From contig BLLK01000058.1 of assembly GCA_021927905.1 (NCBI GenBank), positions 1,116,001 through 1,180,000 on the forward strand: a stretch of 64,000 bases of DNA. Reading direction: 5' to 3'. Below the pieces are notes generated by a model. That model did not search any database. It saw only the letters and a program-made list of their open reading frames with translations, and had not been told where the DNA came from. The stretch comes from Chaetoceros tenuissimus. Lineage: Eukaryota > Bacillariophyta > Thalassiosirophyceae > Chaetocerotales > Chaetocerotaceae. Shown piece by piece: positions 11,675 to 22,854 of the stretch; position 1 is the first letter of the stretch; every line of letters begins with the position of its first letter. A program made the position numbers and the translations under genes.

Positions 11675-13602
11675 TTATTTCATTCTTCTGCTATCAGAGC
11701 CAGAAACAGACTCAGTATCATCGCTATCAGAAACAGACGCTACAGAGTCACCAGAGACAGACGCTACAGAGTCACCAGAGAGCTTGCGTCCCTTTCTTCT
11801 GCTATCAGAGCCAGAAACAGACTCAGTATCATCGCTATCAGAAACAGACGCTACAGAGTCACCAGAGACAGAGTCAGAAGAGAGCTTGCGTCCCTTTCTT
11901 CTGCTGTCAGAGCCAGAAACAGACTCAGTATCATCGCTATCAGAAACAGACGCTACAGAGTCACCAGAGACAGAGTCAGAAGAGAGCTTGCGTCCCTTTC
12001 TTCTGCTATCAGAGCCAGAAACAGACTCAGTATCATCGCTATCAGAAACAGACGCTACAGAGTCACCAGAGACAGAGTCAGAAGAGAGCTTGTGTCCCTT
12101 TCTTCTGCTATCAGAGCCAGAAACAGACTCAGTATCATCGCTATCAGAAACAGATGATACAGAGTCACCAGAGACAGAGTCAGAAGAGAGCTTGCGTCCC
12201 TTTCTTCTGCTATCAGAGCCAGAAACAGACTCAGTATCATCGCTATCAGAAACAGACGCTACAGAGTCACCAGAGACAGAGTCAGAAGAGAGCTTGCGTC
12301 CCTTTCTTCTGCTGTCAGAGCCAGAAACAGACTCAATATCATCGCTATCAGAAACAGACGCTACAGAGTCACCAGAGACAGAGTCAGAAGAGAGCTTGCG
12401 TCCCTTTCTTCTGCTATCAGAGCCAGAAACAGACTCAGTATCATCGCTATCAGAAACAGACGCTACAGAGTCACCAGAGACAGAGTCAGAAGAGAGCTTG
12501 CGTCCCTTTCTTCTGCTGTCAGAGCCAGAAACAGACTCAGTATCATCGCTATCAGAAACAGACGCTACAGAGTCAGAAGAGAGCTTGCGTCCCTTTCTTC
12601 TGCTATCAGAGCCAGAAACAGACTCAGTATCATCGCTATCAGAAACAGAAGCTACAGAGTCACCAGAGACAGAGTCAGAAGAGAGCTTGCGTCCCTTTCT
12701 TCTGCTATCAGAGCCAGAAACAGACTCAGTATCATCGCTATCAGAAACAGACGCTACAGAGTCACCAGAGACAGAGTCAGAAGAGAGCTTGCGTCCCTTT
12801 CTTCTGCTATCAGAGCCAGAAACAGACTCAGTATCATCGCTATCAGAAACAGATGCTACAGAGTCACCAGAGACAGAGTCAGAAGAGAGCTTGCGTCCCT
12901 TTCTTCTGCTATCAGAGCCAGAAACAGACTCAGTATCATCGCTATCAGAAACAGACGCTACAGAGTCACCAGAGACAGAGTCAGAAGAGAGCTTGCGTCC
13001 CTTTCTTCTGCTATCAGAGCCAGAAACAGACTCAGTATCATCGCTATCAGAAACAGACGCTACAGAGTCACCAGAGACAGAGTCAGAAGAGAGCTTGCGT
13101 CCCTTTCTTCTGCTATCAGAGCCAGAAACAGACTCAGTATCATCGCTATCAGAAACAGACGCTACAGAGTCACCAGAGACAGAGTCAGAAGAGAGCTTGC
13201 GTCCCTTTCTTCTGCTATCAGAGCCAGAAACAGATTCAGTATCATCGCTATCAGAAACAGACGCTACAGAGTCACCAGAGACAGAGTCAGAAGAGAGCTT
13301 GCGTCCCTTTCTTCTGTTGCTACTACTATCTTCATCTGCTGAGTTAGAGAGAGACTCAGAGTTTGAGTTTGATACTGACGCTAGTGTATCATCGCTGCTT
13401 GATAGCTTTCGTACACCACGAAGATTCGACTTCTTGAAAGCATGGGTAATCGATGCAGTCTTTGCATTAACCTGCTCCTAATTGAGACGAAATGTTCAGT
13501 TTCAGTTGTTGGTCATGTTCATGTAATCTCACTAAGGATACTTACGAATCCAACAGATGCTAGGGCAACAACTGCAACGACGGAAAGAGTGGAGAACTTC
13601 AT
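11675..13602 (-). CDS. Secreted Ser/Asp-rich tandem-repeat protein, silaffin-like
   Basis: Exon 1 (13546-13602) encodes exactly a signal peptide, MKFSTLSVVAVVALASVGF. A 74-base intron (GTAAGT...CAG, 13472-13545) follows, then exon 2 (11675-13471), giving 617 residues in one uninterrupted frame. After a short mature N-terminus (VNAKTASITHAFKKSNLRG) come 16 tandem units, usually of 34 residues. Each has an acidic serine block (VSDSDDTESVSGSDS and SSDSVSGDSVAS) and a basic block RRKGRKL. The serines next to Asp/Glu are casein-kinase-like phosphorylation sites. Alternating phosphorylatable acidic and Lys/Arg-rich blocks, with R-x-L triplets like silaffin processing sites, suggest a biosilica or cell-wall protein. 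That role is inference; no known silaffin sequence is matched. The opposite strand is also open over most of the array but lacks a leader or introns. Confidence 0.7.
11684..13315. repeat. 102-bp coding tandem repeat, 16 units
   Basis: The regular period is 102 bp (34 codons), seen for example from 11802 to 11904. The unit nearest the 3' end of the gene is 111 bp, and one unit near 12570 is shorter by 15 bp. Length changes are multiples of three, so selection for an open frame is likely. Units differ by only a few substitutions, pointing to recent expansion or gene conversion. The whole array lies inside exon 2 of the minus-strand gene. Confidence 0.95.
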
Positions 13603-14602
13603 GGTAATAGTATTGATTTTGTTTTGGATGTTTTGTATTTATGAGCAATAAGAATTTGCAGCTTTCGTATTTATGTGACCGAGGTGAGTTTCAGAGGAAG
13701 GCAATCGTTCCAAATTTTAATTATTGAGCTAAAGTGTTTATTGGAGTAGCAATCGTGACTTGAAAATTCCTCTCGTGTTATTTCTCCATTCAAAAATGAA
13801 AGTACAAAAGCGCTCGGATTATTCGTTACTCCGATTCGGTATATCCATTTTGTCCGAAACTCACCAAAAAACTGAAGAAAAGATATCATATCCAGCTGAT
13901 TCCAGAAAAGAAATGATTCTTTCAAGAAAAACTACTCTATTAGTCACTGGAGAAAACTAATATGAATCATTCAAGCATAAAATTTCCTCAATAATCTTCG
14001 ATTCTCTAATTTTTCCGATGTTTTGAATTCTACCGACAATATTTTCATCTGGATTGAATATTTATCCGATAGACATTTTCGTTTTGTCTTTTCCTTCCGT
14101 TTAACATTCCAATAATTTCTTGTTCACATTATCCTTCATACGCAAAAGTCTCTCATAGATGATTTGAAATATAGAAATGCACAACATATAAAAAGTATTG
14201 AATATGATGAAAGTCTTCCCCTTTGTTTTTGACGGAAATACAAAAATGAGGAGAAGTTGAAGTGAGGCTAAAATTGTCAAACTTTTGTCTGAAAAGGAAC
14301 GCATCTTGCTTCCACCTTCCACCTTGTTTTCAAATCCGCTTTGGTTCTCACTTTCCAAATACTGTATGATGTATCATAAATAATACAAATACTCCGACTG
14401 ATGGCTATACAAGCTCGTGGGATTGAAATTGAAATGAATAAAAAGCCGCCAACTTTTTATACTTTTTATCCACAACGACTATGATGAGAAATAGGGTCTA
14501 CCCTTTCGCAACCAAGATATCTGACCACCTTCTTCGCTTGGTAGTGAGTTTCTGGATACTATTTCTGAGCTAAGTACAGTTTGTGCAAATAGAAAAGAAT
14601 AT
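13603..14602. other. 1-kb intergenic stretch upstream of the Ser/Asp-repeat gene
   Basis: This AT-rich stretch lies between the starts-side of the Ser/Asp-repeat gene and the 3' end of the kinase gene. Open stretches at 13671-13925 and 14101-14358 (minus) begin without ATG. The second would encode two hydrophobic segments, but no family is recognised. The part next to 13602 must hold the repeat gene's promoter. Confidence 0.4.
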
Positions 14603-16501
14603 CTAAGTATTATTGCTACAATCTTTTTCGGTCCGCCTTTTTCGAAAAGAGTACATGCTGCGCAATTTCTCCGAGATACTTTTATCTGTTGAAGTTGCTT
14701 CAAGCGAAATCAACTCCACTCTGATGGCGTCTTTGGATAGAAAGTTCCAATGGCGAAACAGTTTTACTGTTTTAGGTCTGGCCTTCGTAGTCCATTTCAT
14801 TTCGTAATTCTCAGCGTATATAGGATCTTGAGAAGCATAACACTCACTACATAGGTCTTCAACAAAATGACTCAAAGTTCTTCGTCTCTGCACTCCCCTC
14901 CTCGCCAATAGATTCCTCGATGCTTCATCTTCTTCTAGCGAATGGTAGTACGTGTAGTCGGTAACCCAAGTTGGGATCTCCCTCTTCATGACTTCTTTTG
15001 AGTCAAAGACAACATCTTTCATCCAAGGGTGACTAATTATCCCGTTGTACCTCGGTCTACTTTCTGGATCTCGAGATAACAACGCTTCAATGAAAATCCG
15101 TGCATTTGGATCGCAGAAAAAATAACTTGGATATTCAACTTCAAACATTAAGCACTGGAATTCGGCATCATTCATTACTTTGATCATAATGTTGTCATCT
15201 AGCTGGGAAGGAAAATTTTGCCTACTGGTGGACATGATTTTTCTTTGTGAGTCAGACATTAAAAGTTCCTTCTTCGTTGGAAATGGTCTACGTCCAGTCA
15301 ACATTGTGTAGCAACATACTCCAAGTGAGAACCAATCTGCCCTTTCATCGTATCCATTTCTTGAATTATAATCAAGGAAACGTTCCTGTACTTGCTCCGG
15401 AGGTCTGTAGCCAGCGGTACCACATACAGTTCTTCTACGGACCCATTTGACATTCGATCTTATCTTTCCAGTGTCTTCATTGAAATTAATTCCATTGCAC
15501 TCGTCTGTAGAGGAAGAGTTGGAAACTTCTTCGACGCTGCTTTCTTCACTGAGAATTTCATCCGTATTAGCTGTGGGCTCGTCCGGTCTTGACCTTGCCA
15601 TCTCTGCAACAAGAGACGGATCCATTTGTCTTGAAAAAGAATCATGGGATGTCAGACTATGCTTCCTTTCAATGTTTCCGCTCTTAACCATTGACCCAGC
15701 TAGTCCAAAGTCAGTCAGTTTCAGGTGTCCATCGAGCGAGATCAATATATTCGATGGTTTCAAATCTCTATAAATAATTCCCTTTTTATGCATAAAATTG
15801 AGAGCCAAAACAATTTCTGCCACGTATGTTTTACTCAAGGCAAATGGTAATCTTCTTTCCGGACTCTGTGAAATCAATTGGGACAAAGTCCCTCCAGATA
15901 TATATTCTAACCCCAATACAGCGTAAAAGTCGTCATGAAAGGCATATTCTAAACTAATGATGAATGGATGACCTCTACAAGTAGCTAAAACTGTTCGTTC
16001 CATATGTACCAACGTCTCGTCTTCGATTTTTTGACCAGAAGATCTAGCTGCTTTCGCCATTGACTCCATTGGTTGTACCTTTAGGGCATAGACGAGACCA
16101 GTAGTCTTTCTCTTTGCCTTAAAGACACTGCCAAATCCCCCAGTCCCAAGTAGACCCTGAATCTCAAAATCTTTTGGAGTTATCCATTTTAGCATCTGCT
16201 CTGATTCGTCTCTTTCCCCATGAGCGAATTCGATCTTATCTTTGGTAGATGTAACTGTGAAATAATTCTCAAATGTACGTTCTTTTTCATTTGTGAGCAA
16301 GAAGAAAAAAGAATTACTAAGCAAGGTTGCAACAAACTTACTTCTCTTTGAAGTATCCGAACTCTTCCATAGTACATTCAAATCCTTTACAAATTCTAAA
16401 AATGAAGAGGACCCTTTCCTTTCTAGTTTGATTCGCAATGGATCCACCTTTGGTCTTTTTTGTATTTTCTTGCAATTGGCCTTGGACAAGGCTGTCCCCA
16501 T
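14603..16501 (-). CDS. AGC-like Ser/Thr protein kinase with probable N-myristoylation
   Basis: A single exon of 632 residues. The start MGTALSK fits the N-myristoylation pattern (Gly2, Ser6), suggesting membrane attachment. The kinase domain spans about 110-500: glycine loop GTGGFGSVFKAK (about 117), VYALKV lysine (about 140), YRDLKPSN (about 246), LTDFGLAG (about 266), GTAGYRPPEQ (about 361) and ADWFSLGVCCYTMLTGRRPF. YRDLKP and the WSLG-type motif point to the AGC group. Between DFG and the GTAGY block sits an insert of about 90 residues rich in Ser, Glu and Asp, far longer than a usual activation segment. The C-terminal tail is about 130 residues long and basic in part. Substrates are unknown. 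Confidence 0.9.
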   Translation of the reverse strand: MGTALSKANCKKIQKRPKVDPLRIKLERKGSSSFLEFVKDLNVLWKSSDTSKRSKFVATLLSNSFFFLLTNEKERTFENYFTVTSTKDKIEFAHGERDESEQMLKWITPKDFEIQGLLGTGGFGSVFKAKRKTTGLVYALKVQPMESMAKAARSSGQKIEDETLVHMERTVLATCRGHPFIISLEYAFHDDFYAVLGLEYISGGTLSQLISQSPERRLPFALSKTYVAEIVLALNFMHKKGIIYRDLKPSNILISLDGHLKLTDFGLAGSMVKSGNIERKHSLTSHDSFSRQMDPSLVAEMARSRPDEPTANTDEILSEESSVEEVSNSSSTDECNGINFNEDTGKIRSNVKWVRRRTVCGTAGYRPPEQVQERFLDYNSRNGYDERADWFSLGVCCYTMLTGRRPFPTKKELLMSDSQRKIMSTSRQNFPSQLDDNIMIKVMNDAEFQCLMFEVEYPSYFFCDPNARIFIEALLSRDPESRPRYNGIISHPWMKDVVFDSKEVMKREIPTWVTDYTYYHSLEEDEASRNLLARRGVQRRRTLSHFVEDLCSECYASQDPIYAENYEMKWTTKARPKTVKLFRHWNFLSKDAIRVELISLEATSTDKSISEKLRSMYSFRKRRTEKDCSNNT

Positions 16502-16899
16502 GTTTATTCTTTATCTCTTGTCCCTTTTTTTCGTATTCAAAGAATAAAAGATAAGTATTGTGTTTCTTTTATTTTTTAAAGCAAATCATCAACTCACAGT
16601 CAATTCATAGAGTACGTCTTTTCGTGACACGTATTTTTTACTTTAATGTATTGAAATCACAGGAGTATCACCTTTCCACATTCGGCTTTGCTTCCACGTC
16701 AAAGATACTGACGACCATGCTACAAAAACACACAATATACCATCATCGGACATTGTCATCTACCTAAAAAGAAGAGAACACACAACATTGTTTGCCCTTA
16801 CATTATTTATACATAGTTGTCACATTTCCCCCGACCTTCCTCAACCATGATACAGTCTCAAAACTACATGCTCCAAACAATATCCGTCAATCTCTTTGT
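16502..16899. other. Intergenic stretch holding copy 1 of a ~100-bp repeat
   Basis: This stretch lies between the kinase start (16501, minus) and the stop of the coiled-coil/Cys-rich gene. Apart from the repeat copy at 16579-16676 it shows no gene. It must carry the kinase promoter. Confidence 0.45.
16579..16676 (+). repeat. Diverged direct repeat, copy 1
   Basis: Copy 1 shares several blocks with 20228-20328 in the same orientation, including CATAGAGTACGTCTTTTCG and ATCACAGGAGTA, separated by small indels. The two copies flank the coiled-coil/Cys-rich gene. The origin could be a segmental duplication or a short mobile repeat. Neither copy encodes a recognisable RNA. Confidence 0.7.
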
Positions 16900-19832
16900 T
16901 CATAAATTTGTAGGTCCTGGATTATGCTTCCTACAATATCCTTTACAATTAGCTGCTTCGATTTCTTGACATTGCACATTAGTCGCCTCCTCAACGAATT
17001 TGCAAATCTTCTTTTCACTATGGTTCCAGCAATATCCATTGAAGCCATCTCTTGCTTGTCTGATACATTGGACATTAGTCGCCTTGTCAATGAATTTGCA
17101 GTTCGTCTTGTTTGGGCGATGCTCCCTGCAATATCCATTACATTGATATGCTTCGATTTGTTGACATTGCACATTAGTCTCCTCGTCAATGAATTTGCAA
17201 ATCTTCTTGTCATAATGTGTCCAGCAATATCCACCACAGCCACTGATTGGTCCAGTGGTACATTGCTCATCACTCGCTTTGTCAATGAATTTGCAGTTCT
17301 TCTTGTTTGGGCGATGCTCCCAGCAATATCCATTACAATTGGCTACTTCGATCTCTTGACATTGCACATTAGTCTCCTCGTCAATGAATTGGCATGTCTT
17401 CTTGTGTGGATAATGCGTCCAGCAATATTTTCCACGACACCTTCTCTTTCCACAGTCTGCAGCATTACAACTCTGATATGGCAACAAATTAATTTTCCGC
17501 CCTCTCTTAGCTTCCATTACAACGCTCCTCTTCATATGAGCATCATTTACACCCTTTGACAAGGTTCTCTTTCCTCTATCTGCCTTGGCTTTCTGCATTG
17601 CTTTTGTCTCTATTTGCTTTGCTCCAAGTGATTCCCGGAGCGACTCAACAGTATTGTAGTGTTCACTAAGCGAAGACTTGGTATCCAGATCTGAACGAAC
17701 TTTTGCTTCATCATGAGATGTCAGTGAACAGTAGGTTTTTATGGCTGCACTATTGCATGACTCAAATAAGTGACTAGCTAGCTTTCCACGTGCTTGAATG
17801 TTATGGGAAAGATGAGCTTCAAGCTTCGCAATAATACACTTGGGTAATACTCCTTGAAGAATGTCAGGAGTCTTTCCCTGGTTACCCAAAAGCCATTCTA
17901 CTGCATCGGTTGAAAATATTAGAATTGTAATAAATTCGTGTCCACGAGCTTTGAGACAGTCAATAGCTACTGGCAAGAGGCGTTCACTAAAATATTGAGA
18001 GTCTTCTTGAAACATTTTCAACTGTAAACGCACTTCATCAACGATCGCTTTCTCTTCCTTATATTTTGGGTCATACCCATGCTCTTGATCCAAACCAAGC
18101 TTCTGAGACATTTCAATAAACCAGGTAATGGCCTCAGTGAAATCATACGGAAGTAGACGACAAGCCTCCTCATTGATAGCATATCCAACGTCTTTTCCTA
18201 TTACAGACGAAATTACTTTCGTAAAGTCTTCGATAATATCTTCTGTTGCCATATATCCTGCCTCGCGGTGGTTTGCTTGTACAAAAACATTCTTCCCTTT
18301 CAACTTTCCAGTCGGAAGTACAGGGAAACGGTTATTGCGAGCGGTCATGTATTCATTCAGTTTAGAGACGAATATTGGATCTTGTAGCAGTAGATTCCCT
18401 GTTTCGTTGTTTTGATTAGTTTGTGCAATTAGCATTGGAACATCACCCCCACCAATGTCGACCATAGGAATGCTATCCGGCGAATAAGCTTGCAGGGAAA
18501 CATTAACGGAAGTAGCTAGTGTGTGTAGAATATCTTGACCAACTTCAATGATGTCCTTTGCAATCTCATCAAAATAGGTCATTTCAACAACTTGCTTTCT
18601 TTCGCGCTCGTATACTTGGACTTTTCTCTCTAGTTCTCTACAGTACTGTGTGAGCCTGTAATGTGCTTCAGAGTATTGCTGTTTCTCTGTAGCAGACTAT
18701 GTAATTAAAGATCCAATACAGGTTAGATAAGACAAGACAATGAGAATTTTAAACATGTATGTAGTTACCATTGTATTCGATAGAATTATTTCTACAGTCG
18801 GAGAAGGAGCATCTGACACTGTTTCTAGAGTTTGGGGATCCTCAGGTGCGAGCTCAGTCTGATTATCAGACCAAGCGATGATCAGACATTGAAATGTCGG
18901 AAACATCAACAGCTACGTAGGAATGCATGGAATCATCATCATCATCATCATCATGAATACTTGCACCCTGAGTACAGTTAGTATCCGAACCGGGTTGACA
19001 TGGTATACAAAAAGGAAAATCTCCTGTCCTGCCCCTTTTTTTGCTTGGTGCACCTTGCTCTTGGGTTGCTAGTTGAAGCTTTTCCATTTCTTGTTTCAGC
19101 TCAAGCTCTCTCTCAGCAGACTCCTTTCTGATCAAGTCCAACTCGGATTCCTTCTCTTGGGTTTCTATCTGAAGCTTTTCCATTTTGGATTTGAGTTGCA
19201 CTCCAACCTCATACTGTTGTTTCAACTCAAGCTCTCTCTCAGAAGACTCTTTTCGGACAAAGTCCAACTCGGATTTCAGTTTTTTTTCCTTCTCTTGGGT
19301 CGCTTGAAGAAGTTTAAGTTGTTCATCGTACTGTTGTTTCAGCTGACGCTCTCTCTCAGTAGACTTCCTTGTCGCTTTTTCAAACAACTCTGTAGTTTCC
19401 TGTAGTTGACCTTTCAGATCATCATTAAGTGCTTGAGAGATCTCAAACTCCTCTTTAAAGCTGTCGCTTTCAGACTGAGCCCTACTTGCTATTGCTTCCT
19501 TTAACTGTTTCTCGAGCGCGTCAATTTCCTTTTGAAGAGATGAAATCTTTTCGTTCTTTTTCTCCAAGATTGCCTTTTGATTTTCTTTATACTTCATCCA
19601 CTCGGCTTCAGTGCTCTTCCATTTCGCTTCATTGTGCCTGTACTGGGCTACAAGCTGCTCCCATTTGGCAATGTCGTTGATAGCTCTCTTCAAATCAGTT
19701 CTATGAAGAGAAAGGCAATGATTTAGTATGCCATCGAATCGATTCAATTTCAAATGAGCAAACATCTACTTACGTCCTTCTCTCAAGTTTCTCTCGCAAC
19801 TCTGCAATATTGCAATGTACATCAGAACTCAT
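16900..19832 (-). CDS. Coiled-coil protein with C-terminal Cys/His-rich repeats
   Basis: Four exons (19774-19832, 18917-19700, 18769-18858, 16900-18696) give 909 residues. Three introns of 73, 58 and 72 bases keep the frame. The second junction is the least certain because its intron is short. Residues 20-270 are a long coiled coil (WEQLVAQYRHNEAKWK onward), ending in an Asp run coded by an ATC microsatellite. A short coil (YRELERKVQVYERERKQ type) follows, then an unrecognised globular region to about residue 690. The last 190 residues hold about six repeats, such as CKFIDEETNVQCQ followed by CNGYCWEH. Spacing is near C-x10-C-x8-C-x3-C-x2-H, which suggests metal-binding knuckles. No known domain is recognised. 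A scaffold or nucleic-acid-binding role is possible but unsupported. Confidence 0.7.
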
Positions 19833-20368
19833 GATGGGTAGTTATTTGAGTAAGCTCTTAGAGAGATTTGAGTTTTGTTTCTCAAAGAGTAAGAACATTG
19901 TTCTTCGAATAATGAAGAGTGTGCGTTCTTTGGATGGCATTTGAAAAATCAAAATTCCTCCCCGAGATCGCTTGGTCCTACACGTTTAGTTCTAGAACAA
20001 CGAAATCAAACCATCCTACGAGTCTAGTAGCTTGACTACGGAGAATTGAGAATACATGTAGTGAAGTACCCGCTCATAACAAGTAAAATACAATCTAGAT
20101 ATAGGCATTCCTGTGCCTCCTCACCTCTAACAAATGCGGAGCAACCGTAATCGCAATTCTTTTTTGTTGAAATGTCTTTTGTTTTCTCCTCACTAAACCA
20201 GAAAAGTGCAAGTCTCAAACAAAGAACAAAGCATCACCAACTCACAATGAGTCATAGAGTACGTCTTTTCGATGACACCTTTTTCTCACTTTGATGAATG
20301 ATATCACAGGAGTACTTATCACCTTACCTAGCTCTGACCAAATGTGGATGAACATTCCAAAGTAGTAA
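19833..20368. other. Divergent promoter region with copy 2 of a ~100-bp repeat
   Basis: This 536-base gap separates the divergent starts of two coiled-coil genes. It contains the repeat copy at 20228-20328. A minus-strand open stretch at 20036-20218 has no recognisable protein character. Confidence 0.45.
20228..20328 (+). repeat. Diverged direct repeat, copy 2
   Basis: This is the partner of 16579-16676 in the same orientation. It ends about 40 bases before the ATG at 20369 and so lies in that gene's promoter or leader. Copy 1 lies in the kinase promoter in the opposite sense relative to its gene. Confidence 0.7.
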
Positions 20369-21666
20369 ATGTCGGATCCTGAAAATTATGACGATGACTT
20401 TTACGAAGAAGACGATTTTGAAGAAGAGGAATATTCTCAGGACTCGTGTGCATATTCCTTAGATGAGGTAAGATCCTTACATCCGTTTCCTTCATCAATG
20501 ATTTTGGAGTTTACAATGCTGTACATTTTTAGTCGACCGAAGAAATAATACAAGATGCAGTGAATGATGAAAATGATGTCGACAATAAAGAAACAAAAAC
20601 AATACCTATCGACCGAGAGGAAGTGGAGAATGATGAAAATGCTGTAGAAGATAGAGAAACAAAGATAATACCTACCGATCTCGATGAAGAAGAGCTCCAT
20701 CAAAGATTGTACGAATCTAGCAAGAGATTGGTTAATGAGGGTGAAAAGAATGTCTCTTTGGCTCATTCTCTCGATGAAGCTAGAGATTTGCTTCGAAAAC
20801 GTGAAGCAGACATGAAAGAAATGAGATTGATTCTCTTGGAGGGAATCAATGGAGGAACAAGCAATATAAACGACTTTGAAAATATTTCCCTACCTCAGTT
20901 GATGAGGATACGTTTGCAAGAGTATCAAGACTTTGGAGATCCCAACCTTTTAAACATGTCCTTCTTTAGTAAAAAGAGTTCTTGTCAGAAAAATGATTTC
21001 GATACTTCATTTTACTCAAAGAAGTCATTGGATGGCGATGCATCTATAGTATCCAATGCAAGAGAATGTCAGTGCGACCGATTGCGACAAGAGATACATA
21101 AAATGAGCCAACGCTCTAGACGTGATAGAGAACAGAAATATAAACTCCAGAGTCAGATAGAGGAAGAGAAGGGAAAGATTGAAGCTCTGTCAAGTCACAT
21201 CGAAAAGCTAATGATACACTTGAAGCATGAGGCAATCACAAAGGCAAAAGCTTTGAACGAAAGAAGTCGATTTCGGAAAGAAATAGAGAGTTTGAAGGAA
21301 CAGAATAGACTCCTGACAAAAAAGAATGCTCGAAAGGATCAAGCTATACAAGATTTGAAAGATGGAAGTAAAGTGTTGGAGGATCAACTTACTCTGATGG
21401 ATGATAAATACATGGATCTCCGAATGAAATTAGATTGGGGTAGAAATCAAACTGAAAAGGTACTGAGGGAAAAAACTGAAGAGATTAAAGATTTGAGATT
21501 GCAAATTTTAGCAGCAGAAAAAGATCATAGTGCCCTATTAAAAAAATTGGAGAATAAGGGCGAACGGAAGGTTTCCAATTCGAATAAATACAGTCTAAAA
21601 CGAGTAGGGAAGTTGCCAATGAAGAACAAGCACACAATTGTGCCTAAGAACGCAGCCGTAACTTAG
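20369..21666 (+). CDS. Acidic coiled-coil protein
   Basis: Exons 20369-20467 and 20533-21666, with a 65-base GTAAGA...TTTTAG intron, give 410 residues. The first exon is strongly acidic (MSDPENYDDDFYEEDDFEEE). The middle has two similar acidic Asn/Glu segments (NDENDVDNKETKTIP and NDENAVEDRETKIIP), a small internal duplication. Residues from about 230 to 380 form a long Glu/Lys/Gln-rich coiled coil. The C-terminus is basic. No domain family is recognised. A structural or cytoskeletal role is likely from composition alone. It is transcribed divergently from the coiled-coil/Cys-rich gene. Confidence 0.75.
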
Positions 21667-21956
21667 TTCAGCTGTTTTTGTGTGTATTCTTTACTTAGAC
21701 ATGCAAAATGTGCCATTTGACACCCAACTTTGATGCTTGTTCAGTCACTATAGAATAGGTTCCTTTGACTCTTTCAAGTATTATGCTGCACTTTTCTATC
21801 GTCACTCTTTATTCTCAAACATTGGCATAGTTATTGGCTATTGCGCTTTGACCCTGGGTGTGGACGTCACCTGATTCTCTGCCGCATTGTAGTTTCGAAA
21901 GGTAACTTTCCGAAATACATATCCATACCTATTATGAAATCAAACTAGCAATCAAT

Positions 21957-22525
21957 TCACCTCGACGATTCTTCTACATCCAATAATTTCAATACATCCT
22001 TTGGTGCTTGCGAAACCATATTTTTTAAAGGTCCAAATAGATACAGACCATCTCGTTCACCATTCCATATCGATCGCAAATCATGCCACGAAAAAGATTT
22101 CCATCCTTCACATTTATGCGGCTCAAGATTTTCAGGTTGAGCATCTGATGTTTTACATTCTGCCGACATGAATATAGTAATGTAATGTTTCCCTTCTTCT
22201 GGCATCGGATCATTTGTAACATGTACAAACTTCACATTGGTAATGTCTAAATTTGTCTCCTCTTTCACTTCTCGAATCGCACATTCTTCCCATGATTCCA
22301 TCATTTCTAAATGCCCTCCAGGTAAAGCTAATGAACCTAATCAAGATTGTTAGCAAAGTTTTTGTGACGATGTTGAATTTCGTTGGTGCAAACAATTCTT
22401 GTCTCACCTGCTCCATGGCTACCTTTACGGATACCGGCAAACACACATCCTTTCTTCTTTGGATCGAGAACAAGCACTCCTACTCCTACTCGGACGTGAG
22501 GCTTAAAGTTAACTTTAGATGCCAT
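21957..22525 (-). CDS. Nudix hydrolase, NUDT15/NUDX1-like
   Basis: Exons 22408-22525 and 21957-22336, joined by a 71-base intron, give 165 residues. The splice restores GAGSLALPGGHLE. The Nudix box reads GHLEMMESWEECAIREVKEETNL, matching G-x5-E-x7-REUxEExGU apart from the last Gly. The start VRVGVGVLVLDPKKKGCVFAGIRKGSHG and the later EPHKCEGWKSFSW resemble plant NUDX1 and animal NUDT15. Those enzymes hydrolyse oxidised or modified nucleotides, and plant NUDX1 can also act on geranyl diphosphate. Substrate is not predictable. The protein has no targeting signal and is probably cytosolic. Confidence 0.9.
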
Positions 22526-22854
22526 GGGACTCCAGGTGATGTAGTGTTGGTGTTCTTAGTTGAAAATTGAAAATGTAAGGTTGCGTTCGGTGTACGGTGT
22601 GTGGTGCACACATCTGTGTGAGAAGAAAATGAGAACTACTTTTATTTTTGACAGTGTCAATTATATGAATTTAAAAATTGACAGGTGTACTCAAAAGTTC
22701 CGTCTGAAATTTGGGAACTTTTTTCGCGACTGACGACGACCAGAAATGAAAAAGATATTTCAACATTTCAACGTTACCAACATTTTCTCCCATATGGTTA
22801 CAAATCCATTGCAGATTCAATCCATATATGGTACAATACTCTACAGGATAAAGT
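22526..22854. promoter_or_regulatory. Divergent promoter region, Nudix / urease accessory gene
   Basis: This 329-base gap lies between divergent start codons. It contains a GT/CA-rich patch near 22590-22620. No gene or defined element was recognised. Confidence 0.4.

Noticed and set aside
11631-13481. Plus-strand ORF of 616 codons (and a second plus frame of 560 codons) over the 102-bp array
   Set aside because: They are open only because the repeat unit has no stops. They lack a leader and introns, while the minus strand has a signal-peptide exon, a canonical intron and a complete frame.
14101-14358. 85-codon minus-strand frame with two hydrophobic segments
   Set aside because: It starts at TTG, has no family resemblance and no splice support.
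20228-20328. Possible C/D-box snoRNA in repeat copy 2 (TTGATGA and CTGA boxes)
   Set aside because: The box-like sequences are not kept in copy 1 and no terminal stem is seen.
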